Positions 1 through 12,517 of a DNA stretch of 64,000 bases are shown piece after piece; position 1 is the stretch's first letter, and every line of letters begins with the position of its first letter. The translations under genes were made by a program, and so were the position numbers. This stretch comes from Annona cherimola (taxonomy: Eukaryota > Streptophyta > Magnoliopsida > Magnoliales > Annonaceae): positions 37,480,133 through 37,544,132 of the forward strand of contig CM059975.1 in assembly GCA_030490835.1 (NCBI GenBank). The letters run 5' to 3'. The notes below the pieces were generated by a model that worked only from the letters and a program-made list of their open reading frames with translations, did not search any database and was not told the DNA's origin.

Positions 1-67
1 AATTAAGGATACTAAATGTTTATCTTAAAATATTTATTATATTAGAAATTAAAAATCCTAGAAGTTT

Positions 68-614
68 AGCTCGGATAGGGTTGAATGATAGTCAAGATCA
101 GTTGCACTAATTGATGTTTAAAAATTTTGATACAATGAAATTGAGGCTACAATTTTATATGATGTAGAACATAATCCGAATATCGCTCAGGAAAAATAAA
201 AATTAATTTTTGGGTGATACAAATGTGAGTAATAATTAATATGATTTGAACCATGCCTAAACTCATACCCCTGTCCAGCAGAATAAAAATACATAAATAA
301 ATATAAATAATTAATATTTTATTTTCAAAATATTTATTTTAGTTTATTCATATAGTTATTGATGTATGATAGAAATTTTAGACTTAAATAGCTTGATTTG
401 ATAATAAAAAAAATTAAAAGGACTCGATGTCTCTGATTTCAGCAAGTATGGGCAAAATTGAGGAATAATCGAAAGGAAAATTGAAAATGAAATAATAATT
501 ATCCAAATTGATATGGTTAGTTAAACAATGTAATTATTGGGTTGATTCATGTGGAAAATTTTCATTAAATATTTGAAGAATATTGGAAATTAAATTGTAT
601 ACAAATAGACTGTA
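68..614. repeat. Dispersed repeat, copy 1 (partner at 22484-23027)
   Basis: About 545 bp that aligns along its length with 22484-23027, including shared blocks such as CTCATACCCCTGTCCA and TTGATGTATGATAGAAATTT. No open frame longer than a few dozen codons is seen. The two copies are in the same orientation and about 22 kb apart. The partner sits inside a longer leader-like repeat (21600-23930), so this copy is probably a fragment of the same unclassified element. Confidence 0.75.
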
Positions 615-1650
615 TATTTAAATATGTGAATTTATAATTATTTTTATTATGTTTATTATTTATAATTCAAGAAATCACATGTATTTTAAATTTTATAAAC
701 TATATACATATTACATTTTTGAAAATTTAACAAAAAATAAGAAAATTTTATTATAAACGGTGCATGAACGACTGCTTTTAGAAGACATTTTTTAAATAAA
801 AAATTTTAAAAATTGAAAAGAATAACCAAAGAGATGATTTAAATTTAAATTTTAGAATATAAGTTTTATATGTTTCTTATATTTATTTTTTGTAATTCAA
901 GAATTTTTATTATATTTATTATTTATACTTCAAAAAATCACATGCATTAAAAATTTTAGAAATTATATACATATTACTTTTTTGAAAATTTCAATATTTT
1001 GCAAGCAAACTATTTCTTTCAAAATTGATAGTACATTTCTTCATTTTACAAAGTTATAGAATACCCTTCAATATTTGCATGAAATTACAATTACATTCTC
1101 TTGTTTATGATTTTATAGACTATGATTAATACTTATTTTTTAAATGTATTATCTTAGTTCGAATTATAATTAGAAGATAAAATATTAATCTTTGATAGCG
1201 CATTAAATACAAATTTAATACTCATTAACTATTTTTGGATCATGCATATAAAAGTTAACTAGCATAAAAGTCTCGAAAGTTCGTGTATACTTATTTAGTT
1301 TATTTACATATAAATTATAGTTTAATCATTATTAAAATAGTCTCAAAAAGTCATACATATGCACATTACTAAATATAAATTATAGTTATATTAATTTAAA
1401 TAAATATAATTTATTGAATTTATTTTTAAAAATTCGCATATAAAATAATTATTACCATTTTATATATTCATTTAAAATTGTAATTAATTTAATTATGATT
1501 TTAATAATAGATTTATATATTTATTTAGTTTTAAAATTATTTAATTTAAAATCAAGGTTTGCATAGTTCCAAAATGAATTCTTAAGTATATATCTTTTGC
1601 AAAATACATAAATTTATGTAAAATATTTTTAAAAATATTAAAATTAGATG
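615..1650. other. AT-rich non-coding stretch with a ~95-bp direct repeat
   Basis: No gene is visible. A block at about 645-735 (ending in TATACATATTACATTTTTGA) recurs at about 905-995 with moderate divergence. The rest is low-complexity AT-rich sequence. Confidence 0.5.
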
Positions 1651-1654
1651 TTGG

Positions 1655-2405
1655 TAGATTCGATTAGATTCGATTAGATCTTGTTAGATCTGGTTAGATT
1701 CGGTTAGATCTAGCTAGATTCAAATACATCCAATTTGATTCAGTTAGATGTCATTAAAATTAGATGGATTTTATTAAATCGTATTACCCGAGTTTTAATT
1801 TTTGTAATTAATATATAAATGACTTTATAAGAGAACTAAGATCATATTACAGGTATTGAATTAGAACTAACTTACTAATATCAAAAATTAGATCCGGTTA
1901 GATATGGTTATATTGGGTTAGATTGAGTTAGATCCAGTTAGGTCGGGTTAGATTGGGTTATATCTAAGATGTCATTAGATTTAGATAGATTTCATTAACT
2001 AATATTATCTGTGCTCTAATTTCTATAATTAAGGTATAAATGACCTTATAAGAGATCTACGATCATATTACAGATGTTAAATTAGGATTAACTCATTAAT
2101 AACAAAAATTAAATCCGGTTAGATCAGGTTAGATCTAGTTAGATCTGGTTAGTTCGGGTTAGATCTTGTTAGATACAGTTAGATCTAGTTAGATCGGGTC
2201 AGATCTCGTTAAATGTCATTAGATTTAGATGGATTTCATTAACTCATATTATCTGTGTTTTAATTTCCATAATTAAGGTATAAATGACCTTATAAAGAGC
2301 CTAGGATCATATTATAGATGTTAAATTAGGATTAACTCATTAATATTAAAAAGTAGATCCGATTGGATCGGGTTGGATCGGGTTAGATGCCATTAGATTT
2401 CGATT
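1655..2405. repeat. Nested tandem repeat: 10-bp unit inside ~220-245-bp unit
   Basis: The short unit is a degenerate decamer, consensus close to GATYYRGTTA, repeated in exact 10-base register (for example 1655-1735, 1890-1965, 2110-2215, 2350-2390). The decamer runs alternate with a non-decamer spacer that is itself repeated: the spacer marker TGAC(T/C)TTATA occurs at 1820, 2041 and 2285, giving periods of 221 and 244 bp. The runs differ in decamer number, so length changes by slippage or unequal exchange are likely. No coding potential is seen. Confidence 0.85.
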
Positions 2406-2469
2406 ATTTCATTAAATCATATAATTTTTATAATTAACGTAAAATGGGACTTAGTTATTTGTCAGAGCT

Positions 2470-2890
2470 ATAAGCACAGCCAACACCTATGATGATCTAT
2501 TGAATAAAGCTTTCGGATGGTGGATCAGAAAGAAAAGGGAAAAATCATGTCTACCTCTAGTTAGTGTCAATTACATAATTCGTGTCTAGGGGATACAAAG
2601 ATAACTTATTTTTTGATTTTTGTGATTGCTAAGGATAATGGTAATCCGAGGATCTTTTTATATTTTTGTTTTATCATGTGTATTACAAAGAGTATGACGA
2701 TATTAGGCAGTTATGGATTTATGATGCAGGAGACAATATTTGCAATGCGAATTTCAATTACAAAGCATGCAATGGCCCATTAAAGATATTATAAATGCTG
2801 GTGGTGTTGGATGCAATGAACGGTTGCATGAGATGATAAGGATGATGTGTGTGGAGACGGCTGGCCAATTATTGGTTACTGATGGTAAGT
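2470..2890 (+). pseudogene. Exon-like relic, function unknown
   Basis: The segment 2729-2883 is preceded by an acceptor-like GATGCAG and followed by a strong donor, GATG/GTAAGTAC. It is open in one frame for its whole length, encoding a peptide with the runs QWPIKDIINAGG and NERLHEMIRMM. A second open stretch at about 2480-2560 encodes AFGWWIRKKRE and could be a neighbouring exon. I do not recognise the protein. The segment lies in repeats with no flanking exons visible, so a gene fragment or captured exon is more likely than a live gene. A chance open frame cannot be excluded. Confidence 0.3.
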
Positions 2891-3049
2891 ACTGCATCGA
2901 CAATGGAGCTTAACCGATCAAACAATTGGTTTGACCACTACTTTAGCATATTAACATTTAAAAGTAATGCACTTCAGAACAAAAAAACATTTAAAAGTAA
3001 TGTTGAAACATAACTAGTCCCTACTGCCATTGCCATTAACGATATTCGT

Positions 3050-3172
3050 AGGTTCGTGAACCAGCGCATGGCGCAATGGTTCACACCACTGCATGTGTGC
3101 GTGATGACCAGGACTCAAATCCGGAGGGAGCATATTCTCCATGCTTTGTTTGTAATTTGAAAAAAAAAAGAA
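3050..3172 (+). mobile_element. SINE-like, tRNA-derived unit
   Basis: A pol III A-box-like GGCGCAATGGT lies at about 3070-3080 and a B-box-like GGACTCAAATCC at 3111-3122, with tRNA-like spacing. About 50 bases later there is an A-rich tail (3163-3171). The cloverleaf is not preserved, so this is not a tRNA gene. No target-site duplication was found, hence moderate confidence. Confidence 0.5.
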
Positions 3173-3347
3173 GGTAATGGTAAGTTCATTTATTGAATAT
3201 TGTTGGCATTATATCAATTAAGAAGTTGAGATTGCGGACTTGATAGTTTCTTTATCTTCGTAAATGGAGATCATAGGTTTGATTCATAGGAAACACTCTA
3301 AATTAGCTTTGCATCCTTGAACAACTAGCTCTTCAAGACCTGGTTCT
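3173..3347. other. Short unannotated spacer, possible exon relic at right edge
   Basis: No clear feature. The last ~50 bases, read on the minus strand and joined across the retrotransposon insertion to 17517-17557, form an open frame (see findings). Confidence 0.3.
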
Positions 3348-3352
3348 CCTTT

Positions 3353-6300
3353 TGTGGCGCCCCAGCCCGAGCGTCACAACCTTACTCCAAGATTTATTGA
3401 TTGGTAAACGTGATCAGGATTATTGCTCTGTCACACGGCAGGCTTATTGGATATTTATCCACTTTATCTTAATTCGTTAGGAGTTTATATCATTTTATAC
3501 ATTCCATTGCCATCATATGCCTTTTTAGGTCATTAAAATCAATTTAGCATACACACTGAATATCATAAATTTCATACTTAATCATATCATAATAAATCAT
3601 TCTTAACATTTGAACATAAAATATTTTTTGCTATTGATAGTTAAAATCACCACATAGTCATAAACATAATATAATCTTTATACAACATTAAATCACCATT
3701 TAATGTCATCAAAAATACAACCATACAATTCATAAAGTTCAATCACAGATAACTTATAGAAATTCATTTTTTCTTGAATCTCCACCTGTGCTCCTTGCAT
3801 GGTTCTCCCCTTCACCTATCTTTAGGATTTGGAAAATAAAACTATAAGTCGAAACTCAATAAGCAAGCTATAAGGTTTTCATACAATTAATTTTCATTGG
3901 AAATAACTTGGAAAGCCACATTATACCCACTCGAGGGTATATCTTAAAACATGCTTCTTATATCCATCTAGGGTATGTCATAAATAATGTGATACATCAT
4001 TTAAAATCATGACATTCCGTTGGATAGAAGCTAGCTAAGCAACCATCCACTTTCATCCTCTCTCCCATTCAAGGGAGGCGCCACCGTCCCTCGACCTCCC
4101 TTAGCGACTTGACCACACCAAAGAAGGACATTCGGTCTGCTTACACCTTTGAGGTGGACTTCATGCTTTATGCACATGCATCTTTCATAAACATTCTTTG
4201 ATAGGCTAGCATGATTTTTCATTCATAAACTCGTGATTCATCATTTGACATAAACAATTGCAAAACAATAAGTAGTTCATTTATTCCATTGGAAATAACA
4301 TTTCAATACACATTTAAATAAGGAATGAACATCCTTAAACAACTTAGAAAGAATTGAAATCATTCATTTGCTAACTCATTTAAACAATTAGAATATTATT
4401 GATAAACATTTACATATATTTTAATAAAACAAAGCATTTAGAAAACTGCTTGCTTACCTTGCTTGCTTACCTTTCCATCTCGCTTATCTCTTTGCCTTTG
4501 CTTATACATAAATATGACATTGCATTTATAACTATCCATTTGCTTGCATTCACTTAGTTTTCCAATCCCATAATCCATATCATACATAATCAACTTGGAT
4601 TTTCAAGTCCATCATACATATATGACATACACTTGTTTCATTCCGTATTGTGCTTTAATTCCATATTTAGGGTAAACACATAACATTCATTTATAATTCA
4701 TCATTTGGGGACTTATATCTCCCATTAACCATTTTTCACCTATTTTTTATTTTTCCTACGTCAATGCTTATTTTAAGCACATATGTGACGCTTCATAAAT
4801 AAATCTCAAAAATTGAGATAATCACACATTATTCATACAGAAATATACTTATGCAATTCATCATATGCACGCATATTTTGCATTTTAGCAAGTTTACATA
4901 AGTCACATAACCATCATTCATACATATGCTCTACATACGTTCAACATACAACACATATATTATGTGTTTCTTAAAATTTCTCAACAAAGCAACTTACACA
5001 CATTTTCAATATCATTAAACTCCTTAATTAACATATAATTTAGGGTTTAATTTTGGATTTTTAATCCATTTATCATTGGGTTTTAAAACAGCCATGTTAA
5101 GACCATTTTTCATCTTTTCAACGCCTCTTTCAAGATTTAAATCATAACAGATTTTTACGTCATAATTTTCAGAAACTTAACATACTTTTCTTAACCCAAA
5201 TTTATGGTATCATCACATATTTAAAATTCATAATTCATTTACTTCCATAACAGCAACATTTTCATGCATATAGGGCATCCATTTTGACTCATTTTGACGT
5301 GTCCATACATATATCCATAAAATTATATTTAGGGTAAATCTTTCCAAGCCTTTCTAGACACTCAAAGTACCTTAATCCTAGGGTAATTTTCCCTACATAA
5401 AATTTATAAATTATTTTTTAACAAAAAACAACAAAAATCATATGGAAAATACCCGTTTTGGCCCCCATTTGGACGTCCCATACACATACCCTAAAAAATC
5501 GGATTTAGGAAAAACTCATCCAGACACTTAGGTCATCCAAAAGGTCCTTAATTTAGGGTACTTTACACTATAATTCATCCATAAACAATTTAAGCACTTC
5601 CTTGTATCATTTTAAACTCAAAAATAGAAAAATCAGGCATTTCTTGAAACTCGAATTTCTATTTTTGCTAAAATCCTTAACAAATGCTCAAATCAACATA
5701 TGTAATTTAAAAGAACATGAATTACATCCAAATATTCATACTTTAATCATACAACAACATGATTTAGGGTTTTGAGAATTTCCAAGTAAATTTCCATCTC
5801 AAAATTCAACCATAACTTCACTTTTCCCTCTCTTGAACTCTTGATCTCATTTATATTTTTCAAAAATCATTCAATACCTTCATCGAGGCATCATAACTCA
5901 TCCTTTAAGAGTTCATTATGAACCATATTCATGGCTCATGAATTGAGAGATAAAAACTTAATTCAAATGATTCAAAACTTAGGTTTTACTTACTTGGATT
6001 AAACTCAACTTGAATCCAACTTGTTTGGCTTAGTTCTTCTTCATTTTTTTCTCTTTTTTCCTTCTCCATTTCTCTTTCCCCCTTGCTGATTTGGACGTGC
6101 CCAAGCTTGCTCACAAATTATCAATTTTTTGGGATTTTTATCCCCCCCTTCTTCATGTGCTCTTTCTAAGGTCAATGTCCCTTTTTATATTTTTTACCAG
6201 ACCATGGGACCCACTTTTCTACATGTTATGAGGTTAATTTATTTCTAACTTATCCCTTGATGACATGAAATTTTTATATCCAAGTAAAATATGCATTTTC

Positions 6301-7320
6301 TAATTATCAAAAATCCACGAAATCCATGCATTGATGACCCATCTGGTTGTCCACCCTCTTAGCTTAGGTTTTGACATTTCTTTGCCACATTTTTCACATA
6401 TTTATGTGCTCATTTACTTCACCTACGTATTAGGCAACTTATACATGCAGTTTAGCATTTTTGAAAATCATATTTCCATGCCCAAAATGCCCTTGGACGT
6501 TCACACATATGCCTCATAACCTATGCTCCATTTGAGCTAAATATTAGGCATTAAACCATGACATTTAATCCTTGAATTTTTAATGGATTTGACCATTAAA
6601 CAAATATTTAAAATACAGCTCCATCCACCACAATTTGACACCTTGCATAGCATTAAAACAAGTCATTTATCTCAAATATTTTTTATTAAATGCTATGGTA
6701 GTCTAGGGTACACAAAGTCAATGCTAGGTACCTTTTTCTAATTAACCACTTTCCCATGGTAATTAGATTAATCCAATCCACTCCTCTCATATATTTCATA
6801 ATTTTATTCAATCGTTTCAAATTTTATCTCAAACCGACGTTTCTACGTCAAGTTATGAACCTTTGAAAATAACCTTAGAGTGTGAGATTAATAACAAATA
6901 ATTAACACTTAATATCATCACATTTGACTTAATCCAATACATACATAAGGTTGAGCCCAAAATATGAGCTTACCTTTAAAACTTCATCTCATTTCGCTTT
7001 ATAGGCGTTAAGTTATGAATTTTCTATAATTTTCAACACAATTTCATAATTTTCATTTTAATCTCCATTAATTAAATCATAGAAATTAAAATAAATATTC
7101 ATGCCACAGTAGCATATACTAATCCTCATTAAGCTCCTTTAGTCATCTTGACTCATATTGGGCTTTGGCGATTAATCATAATCACCATTCTTAATTGCAA
7201 ACCCTAATTACAAATTTCATCAATTCATGAAAATATCCAAAAAATCAATCAATTCACACATAAATCATAATTATATCTTAAATGCAATTATATGAATCCT
7301 ACTTAGGTCTGAGTATTACA
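3353..7320 (-). repeat. 3' LTR of the gypsy element
   Basis: On the plus strand it starts TGTGGCGCCCCAGCCC and ends GAGTATTACA; on the element strand it starts TGTAATACTC. It aligns end to end with 13525-17511. The CGCCCC start is TGTGGCG here and TGTGACG in the other copy. It lacks an 11-base stretch, AAGTGACGCCC, that the other LTR has near 16536. Confidence 0.95.
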
Positions 7321-7330
7321 ATCCCCCCTT
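7321..7330 (-). other. Polypurine tract of the gypsy element
   Basis: On the element strand this reads AAGGGGGGAT, directly abutting the 3' LTR start. It is the expected plus-strand priming site in reverse transcription. Confidence 0.85.
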
Positions 7331-7375
7331 ATAATAGGTTTCATCCCAAACCGTCTACTTTTGGAATAGCTAGGG

Positions 7376-8850
7376 ATACTTCTTTTCTACCTCTTCATTT
7401 AGTTCCCAAGTAGTCTCACTTTCGGAATACATATTCCAATAAATTTTAACATACTCAAATTTTCTATTCTGAAGCTTTTGCACCTTTTAATCCATAATCT
7501 TAAGAGATCTCTCCTCATAATTCAAATGGTCTTGAATTGGTAAGTTCTCCGCTACTAACACATGTGTTGGATCTGGAACATACTTCCTTAACATAGAAAT
7601 ATGAAAAACATTATGGACTAAATCTAGGGCTGGAGGTAATGCTATTCTATAAGCTAATTTTTCAATTTTCTCCAACACTTCAAATGGCCCAATAAACCTG
7701 AGATTCAACTTATCTCTTTTCCCAAACCTTGTGACTCCTTTGAATGGCGCGACCTTTATAAAAACATATTCGTCGACTTGGAAATTCAAATCTCTTCTCT
7801 TACAGTCTATGTAACTCTTTTGCTGACTCTGGGCTGTGAGTATACACTGGCGAATAACCTGTACTTTGTCTGTCATTCGCTAAAACAAGTCTGTGGCTAG
7901 CTTTTTCTCTCCAACTTCATCTCAATTTAGTGGTAATCAATACCGTCATCTATATAATGCTTCAAATGGTACCATTTGAATACTAGCTTGGTAACTGTTA
8001 TTGTACGCAAATTCCGCTATTGATACATATTCATCCCATGATCCTCTAAATTCCAATGTACACATACGGAGCGTATCTTCGATAATCTGGTTTACCCGCT
8101 CCATTTGTCCATCGGTCTAGGGATGAAATGCAGTGTTGAACTTTAGTTGGGTGCCTAAGATTTTATGTAAACTTTTCAGAATCGAGACGTGAACGTCGTA
8201 TCTCGATCGAATACTATGGATTTAGGCATTCCATGGAGTCGTACAATATCCTTGTAATATATATTAGCCAATCTTTCAGCTGCGTAAATTCTTTTTATGA
8301 GTATAAAATGTTCAACCTTGGATAATCGATCCACTATTACCAGTATAGAGTCATTTCTGGCATGTGTTCTAGGTAATCCTTAAACAAAATTTATTGTTAT
8401 ATCATCCCATTTCTATTCAGGGACTTCTAAATATTGTAATTTTTCGGCATCCGTTGGTGATCTGCCTTCACCCTTTAATAAGTCAAGCACTTTGATACGT
8501 ATTCAGCGATCTCTCTTTTCACGTTATTCCACTAATATGCTTTTTTGAGATCCTAATACATCTTCGTGCTTCCCGAATGCATAGAAAATGGTGAGAAATG
8601 AGCTTCTTTGAGAATTTGTTTCTTCAATTCTCTTGAATTAGGTATGCATAAGCGACCTTTGTATCTATACATACCTCGGTCATCAATAATGAATTCATTC
8701 AACCCCTTTTTCTTCATCTTTTCCAAATGAGTATGTAGGTTTGTATCTTCTTGCTGTGCAGTCTTAATCTGTTCAAACAAGGACGATTGTATGTTCATTT
8801 GTGATAATCTTGTTTAAACTCCAGGAGGATATAAAAACAATTCCAATTGC
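7376..8850 (-). pseudogene. Gypsy integrase with chromodomain-like tail, decayed
   Basis: The zinc-binding region is recognisable (HFSPFSMHSGSTKMY at 8553-8600), followed by a Cys and a Tyr where the second zinc Cys is expected. The catalytic triad residues are all visible: an Asp in KWDDITINFV, an Asp in IVFDRDTTF (about 8190-8220) and the Glu in QMERVNQIIEDTLR (about 8050-8100). The longest open piece is 7487-7876 (129 codons). It contains the GPFEVLEKI and HNVFHISMLRKYV blocks typical of the gypsy integrase C-terminal region. Beyond its stop, an in-frame continuation with ETTWELNEEVEKKYP resembles the divergent chromodomain of chromoviruses. Several stops interrupt the core, so it is inactive. 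Confidence 0.88.
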
Positions 8851-8929
8851 CTTATTTCCCAAAGCAATCCTTCCTCCTTATGAGGTATATTATGCTAGCA
8901 TATGTGCTCATTATATCAGCTACCACATT

Positions 8930-9460
8930 TGCCTTACCTAGATGATATAGAATCTCTAAATTATAGTCCTTAAGTAACTCGAGTCATCTCCATTGTTGCA
9001 CATTCAATTCCTTATGAGTAAAAATGTACTCAAGGCTCTTGTGATCCGTATAAATCTCATATTTAGAACCATACAGGTAGTGTCTCAAAATTTTCAAGGC
9101 AAATACCACTGCTATTAGTTCTAGGTCGTGAGAGGGGTAGCTCACTTCATTGGGCTTCAACTGCCTTGACGCATAAGTTATTATCTTGCCTTTCTGCATT
9201 AGCACGCGTCCTAATCCTTTTCTTAAAGCATCACTGTACACCACAAATCCTTCATTTCCTTCAGGTAGGGTTAAGATGGGCGCTTTTACTAATCATTGCT
9301 TCAATTCTTGAAAACTGTGTCCATATTCTTCAGACCATACATACTTAACTCTCTTACGAGTCAACCTCGTCAGTGAGGCTGGTAATTGTGAAAAACCTTC
9401 CACAAACCTTCTGTAGTAGCTTGCCAATCCCAGAAAAATCCGGATTTCTATAATGGTCGT
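8930..9460 (-). pseudogene. Gypsy RNase H domain
   Basis: The open piece 8984-9244 (86 codons) begins with the first catalytic Asp ([11 protein letters not shown]). It continues with ITYASRQLK, the Glu in [13 protein letters not shown] and the Asp in YTDHKSLEY, the standard order for gypsy RNase H. It follows RT and precedes integrase on the element strand. It is joined to RT by sequence with stops, so it is not part of an intact polyprotein. Confidence 0.9.
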
Positions 9461-9469
9461 TGGTCTTGG

Positions 9470-10254
9470 TCACTTTAAAACTGCTTCAATCTTTTGAGGG
9501 TCAACTTGTACTCCCTTCTCTGAGATTATATGCCTAAGAAATGCTATTTGTTTTAACCAAAATTCACATTTCTTTAGCTTGACATATAATTTCTCCTTTC
9601 TTAACCTTTCCAGTACTCTTCTTAAATGAATCTCACGTTCTTCTTCTAACTTGGAGTAAATCAGGATGTCATCAATAAAAACGACCTCAAATTTGTACAA
9701 ATAATCCCGAAATACCCTGTTCATCATATCCATAAATATAGCAAGGGCATTAGTGAGTCCGAAAGGCATCAGTAAAAACTCATAATGTCCATACCTTATT
9801 CGAAATGTTGTCTTGTGAACATCGGTAGGACTTATCCTTAGCTGATGGTATCCTGACTGTAAAAAAAATCTTGGAAAATATTGTTGCTCCTTTCAACTGA
9901 TCAAATAAATCATCAATCCTCGGCAATGGATACTTATTCTTCACCGTAACCCTGTTCAACTCCCTGTAGTCAATGCATAATCTAAGACTCCCATCCTTTT
10001 TCCTCACAAACAACACTAGAGCTCCCAAGGATGATACACTGGGTTTGATAAAACCTTTATTCAATCTCCTGTATTTGAGTTCTCAACTCATTCATTTCTG
10101 CTGGTGTCATTCGATATGGGGCTTTAGATATTGGAGTTGTGCCAGGTATGATGTCGATTGTCCTATCCATTTCTCTTTCTGGAGGTAATATAGTCAATTT
10201 CTTAGGAAAAATATCCGAAAATTCCTTAACCACTGGAATTTGATTTATTTCCAC
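9470..10254 (-). pseudogene. Gypsy reverse transcriptase, frameshifted
   Basis: There are three overlapping open pieces. The N-terminal part (10057-10254) contains DIFPKKLTILPPER, the usual start of the gypsy RT region. The middle part (9780-10064) contains [16 protein letters not shown] and [15 protein letters not shown]. The C-terminal part (9470-9769) begins MPFGLTNA and carries the catalytic [10 protein letters not shown] box (YxDD family with F at the first position). A frame break after [13 protein letters not shown] separates the middle and C-terminal parts. The motif order is complete, so only point damage and indels disable it. Confidence 0.92.
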
Positions 10255-10260
10255 CTCCTT

Positions 10261-10734
10261 TTATTTCTTCACATTTACTGATACCAAATACGCTTGACAG
10301 TTTTGGCAGATCATTTTAACCGCTTTCATTGAGGATATCAGTATTGTCGAATCCTCAAGCTGCCTTAGCCTTCTAATAGCTACATCCTTTTCTGGGGTTG
10401 CTTCAAATTGTACTTTTTTATTTTTACAATCAATCATTGCTCCCCATTGGCTTAACCAATCCATGCCTAGTATTATGTCAAACTCGGTCATGGATAATAG
10501 GATCAGGTCAGCTTCTAAAATCATTGACCCTATCCTGATTGGACAAGCCTTGTATACTTGGCTAGAGCTAGCTAATCTATAGATAGGGGATTCTACATGA
10601 ATTACTTTCTTAGTTTCCCTTACTGGTAGTGTATGCGTAGTTACATATTGGCAAGCAATGAATGAATGACTAGCACCTGAATCAAACAAAGCTGTAGCCG
10701 AATTTCCTAAAATATAAAGCATTCCTGTAACCAC
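10261..10734 (-). pseudogene. Gypsy aspartic protease region
   Basis: A 157-codon open frame with the retropepsin signature ALFDSGASHSFI near its N terminus and ILGMDWLSQWGA further on; both blocks are typical of plant gypsy proteases. It lies between gag and RT. It is likely a segment of the former gag-pol frame rather than a separate protein; the ATG at its start is incidental. It ends in a stop just before RT. Confidence 0.88.
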
Positions 10735-10740
10735 TTTCTC

Positions 10741-12114
10741 CTCCTACTCTTGAGATTCAATTCGGGTCAGAGCATGCACTTGAACAGGATTTGTAGAGGT
10801 TCCCTTTCTATTAGCTGCTCGGACTAGACTTGGTTGCATGGCCTTTCCACGTCCTTGTGACATTTGTGCTTTGTTTGGACAATTCGGAGCTATATGTCTA
10901 ACCTAATCACAAACATAGAATTTCACCATCTTTATTTCTCCCTTGCCACATTCCTTGGCTATGTGACTCATTTGTCCAAATTTGAAACACTAGTTTGATC
11001 CTTTCAAACATTCGCCTACATGGCGCCTTCGACATATCTTGCAAATAGGTAACATTTTCTTCCTTGGAGTTCCTTTTCCTTTCCTTACACCTCCTTTCCT
11101 AACCTTTTCCTTCTCTGTTTTGACTTCTTTTGTTCCTGAGCTGAACATTTTGGATCCTAGCCTTAGTTTTTGAGTTCTCATTGCCTCAATCTCCAAGGCT
11201 CTAGCCCTTTCTACCTTTGATGCATAATCTTTGATCAGTAGAGGGGCTAACCTTTCTATGAGGTAGGGCCTTAGTCCCTGCTAAAATCTCTGTACCTTGT
11301 TCTCTGGCACATTGGCAATCCATGGTACGTACCTCACCAAAGCATTGAACTTGGTGACATACTCTGTCATAGTCATCCTCTCTTGGTAGAACCTTTCAAA
11401 TTCTATAACCTTCTAGCTCTGTAATCCCACTAGAAGATACTATTTGTTAAATTCCTCGACAAATATTTGCCAAGTCACCTCCTCCGGATAGGACATAGTG
11501 ATTAGCATCGTGTCCCACCACTCATGTGCATCTTTTACCAACAAATGAGTGGCACACAACATCTTCTATCTATCATTGCACGAAGATATGCTGAACAATT
11601 TTCTGATCTTCGTCATCCATTGTTTAGCTTGGATGGGGTCAGGTTCACCTAAGAACTTAGGAGGCCGTTGTGAAAGGAATGCATTTATTGCCCTCCTATC
11701 TACTTCCATTAATTAGTTCTCATCTGCTGTGGGCGCTATAGGGGGAACTAGGTTAGTCATAGGAATGGGTCCTTCCTTCTCAACACTTCCTAATTGAGCC
11801 TGTTAGGTCCTCTCCCACAAGCCTTGAATTATGTCTGCGGCTTGGGTTGCTCAATCACGCGTAGCTTGCCGCATAGCTTCCTTTACCGCTGAAGCTACTT
11901 TTTCCTCAATTATTTGAGCTTCGCTTTGCTCACATTCTCTAATTGGTTCTGGGCTTTCATCTACTCTTCTTTGTTGATTTCTCGAGTTTTGCCCTTGTAA
12001 CTCAGGCCTACCTCTTTTGGGCTTACTAGATTCACCAACTTCATGTTGGCTAGGAACTTCTATAGACACTTCTTTCCCTTTATTCTTTCTAACCCTTGAC
12101 CTTGTATCAACCAT
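10741..12114 (-). pseudogene. Gypsy gag with zinc knuckles, decayed
   Basis: The start is ATG at 12114 (MVDTRSRVRKNKGKE). The first 87 codons are open and rich in charged residues and Gln. The retrotransposon gag domain is recognisable by sequence such as NAFLSQRPPKFLG and HEWWDTMLITM, broken by stops. The C-terminal part has a Cys/His-rich region (about 10880-11050) with CKICRRRHVGEC, then HIAKECGKG, then YVCD and HIAPNCP, the remains of CCHC knuckles with some Cys replaced. Gag would package element RNA. Multiple stops make it non-functional. Confidence 0.85.
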
Positions 12115-12517
12115 GGTGCCTTTTCTGAATATTCAAAAACACATAACTTTCATGCATGGTTAGGGTTAGGTCATCATAAACACATTTCATCATCATATGG
12201 TTAATTTCACATAACCAAATCACACAATCATAATCCTGTCATATTCCATCATTCATTAATCATTCACATTCATATTCAAATGCATTTATTTCATGCATCC
12301 AAAATCCTTAGACATAATTATATCATCATAACTATTTCCATCATTTATATTATCAAATCATTTATTCATAAAACAGAGTCTTAGCATATGACATCTTACA
12401 CATAAGTATGCACATGTCATAAACCATACAATAATTATACATATATGTCATCAACCATCATCAAAGTATCATCAAACTATAATTATACAAACTTTCATAA
12501 AAGTTCATAAAATCAAA
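12115..12517. other. Leader between extra ORF and gag of the gypsy element
   Basis: About 400 bp rich in CAT and ATCA on the plus strand (for example CATCATCA runs). It is part of the element's untranslated leader. No gene is seen. Confidence 0.6.

Noticed and set aside
3220..3300. Possible third SINE (AGGTTTGATTCAT B-box-like)
   Set aside because: No convincing A box, tail or repeated copy in the window.
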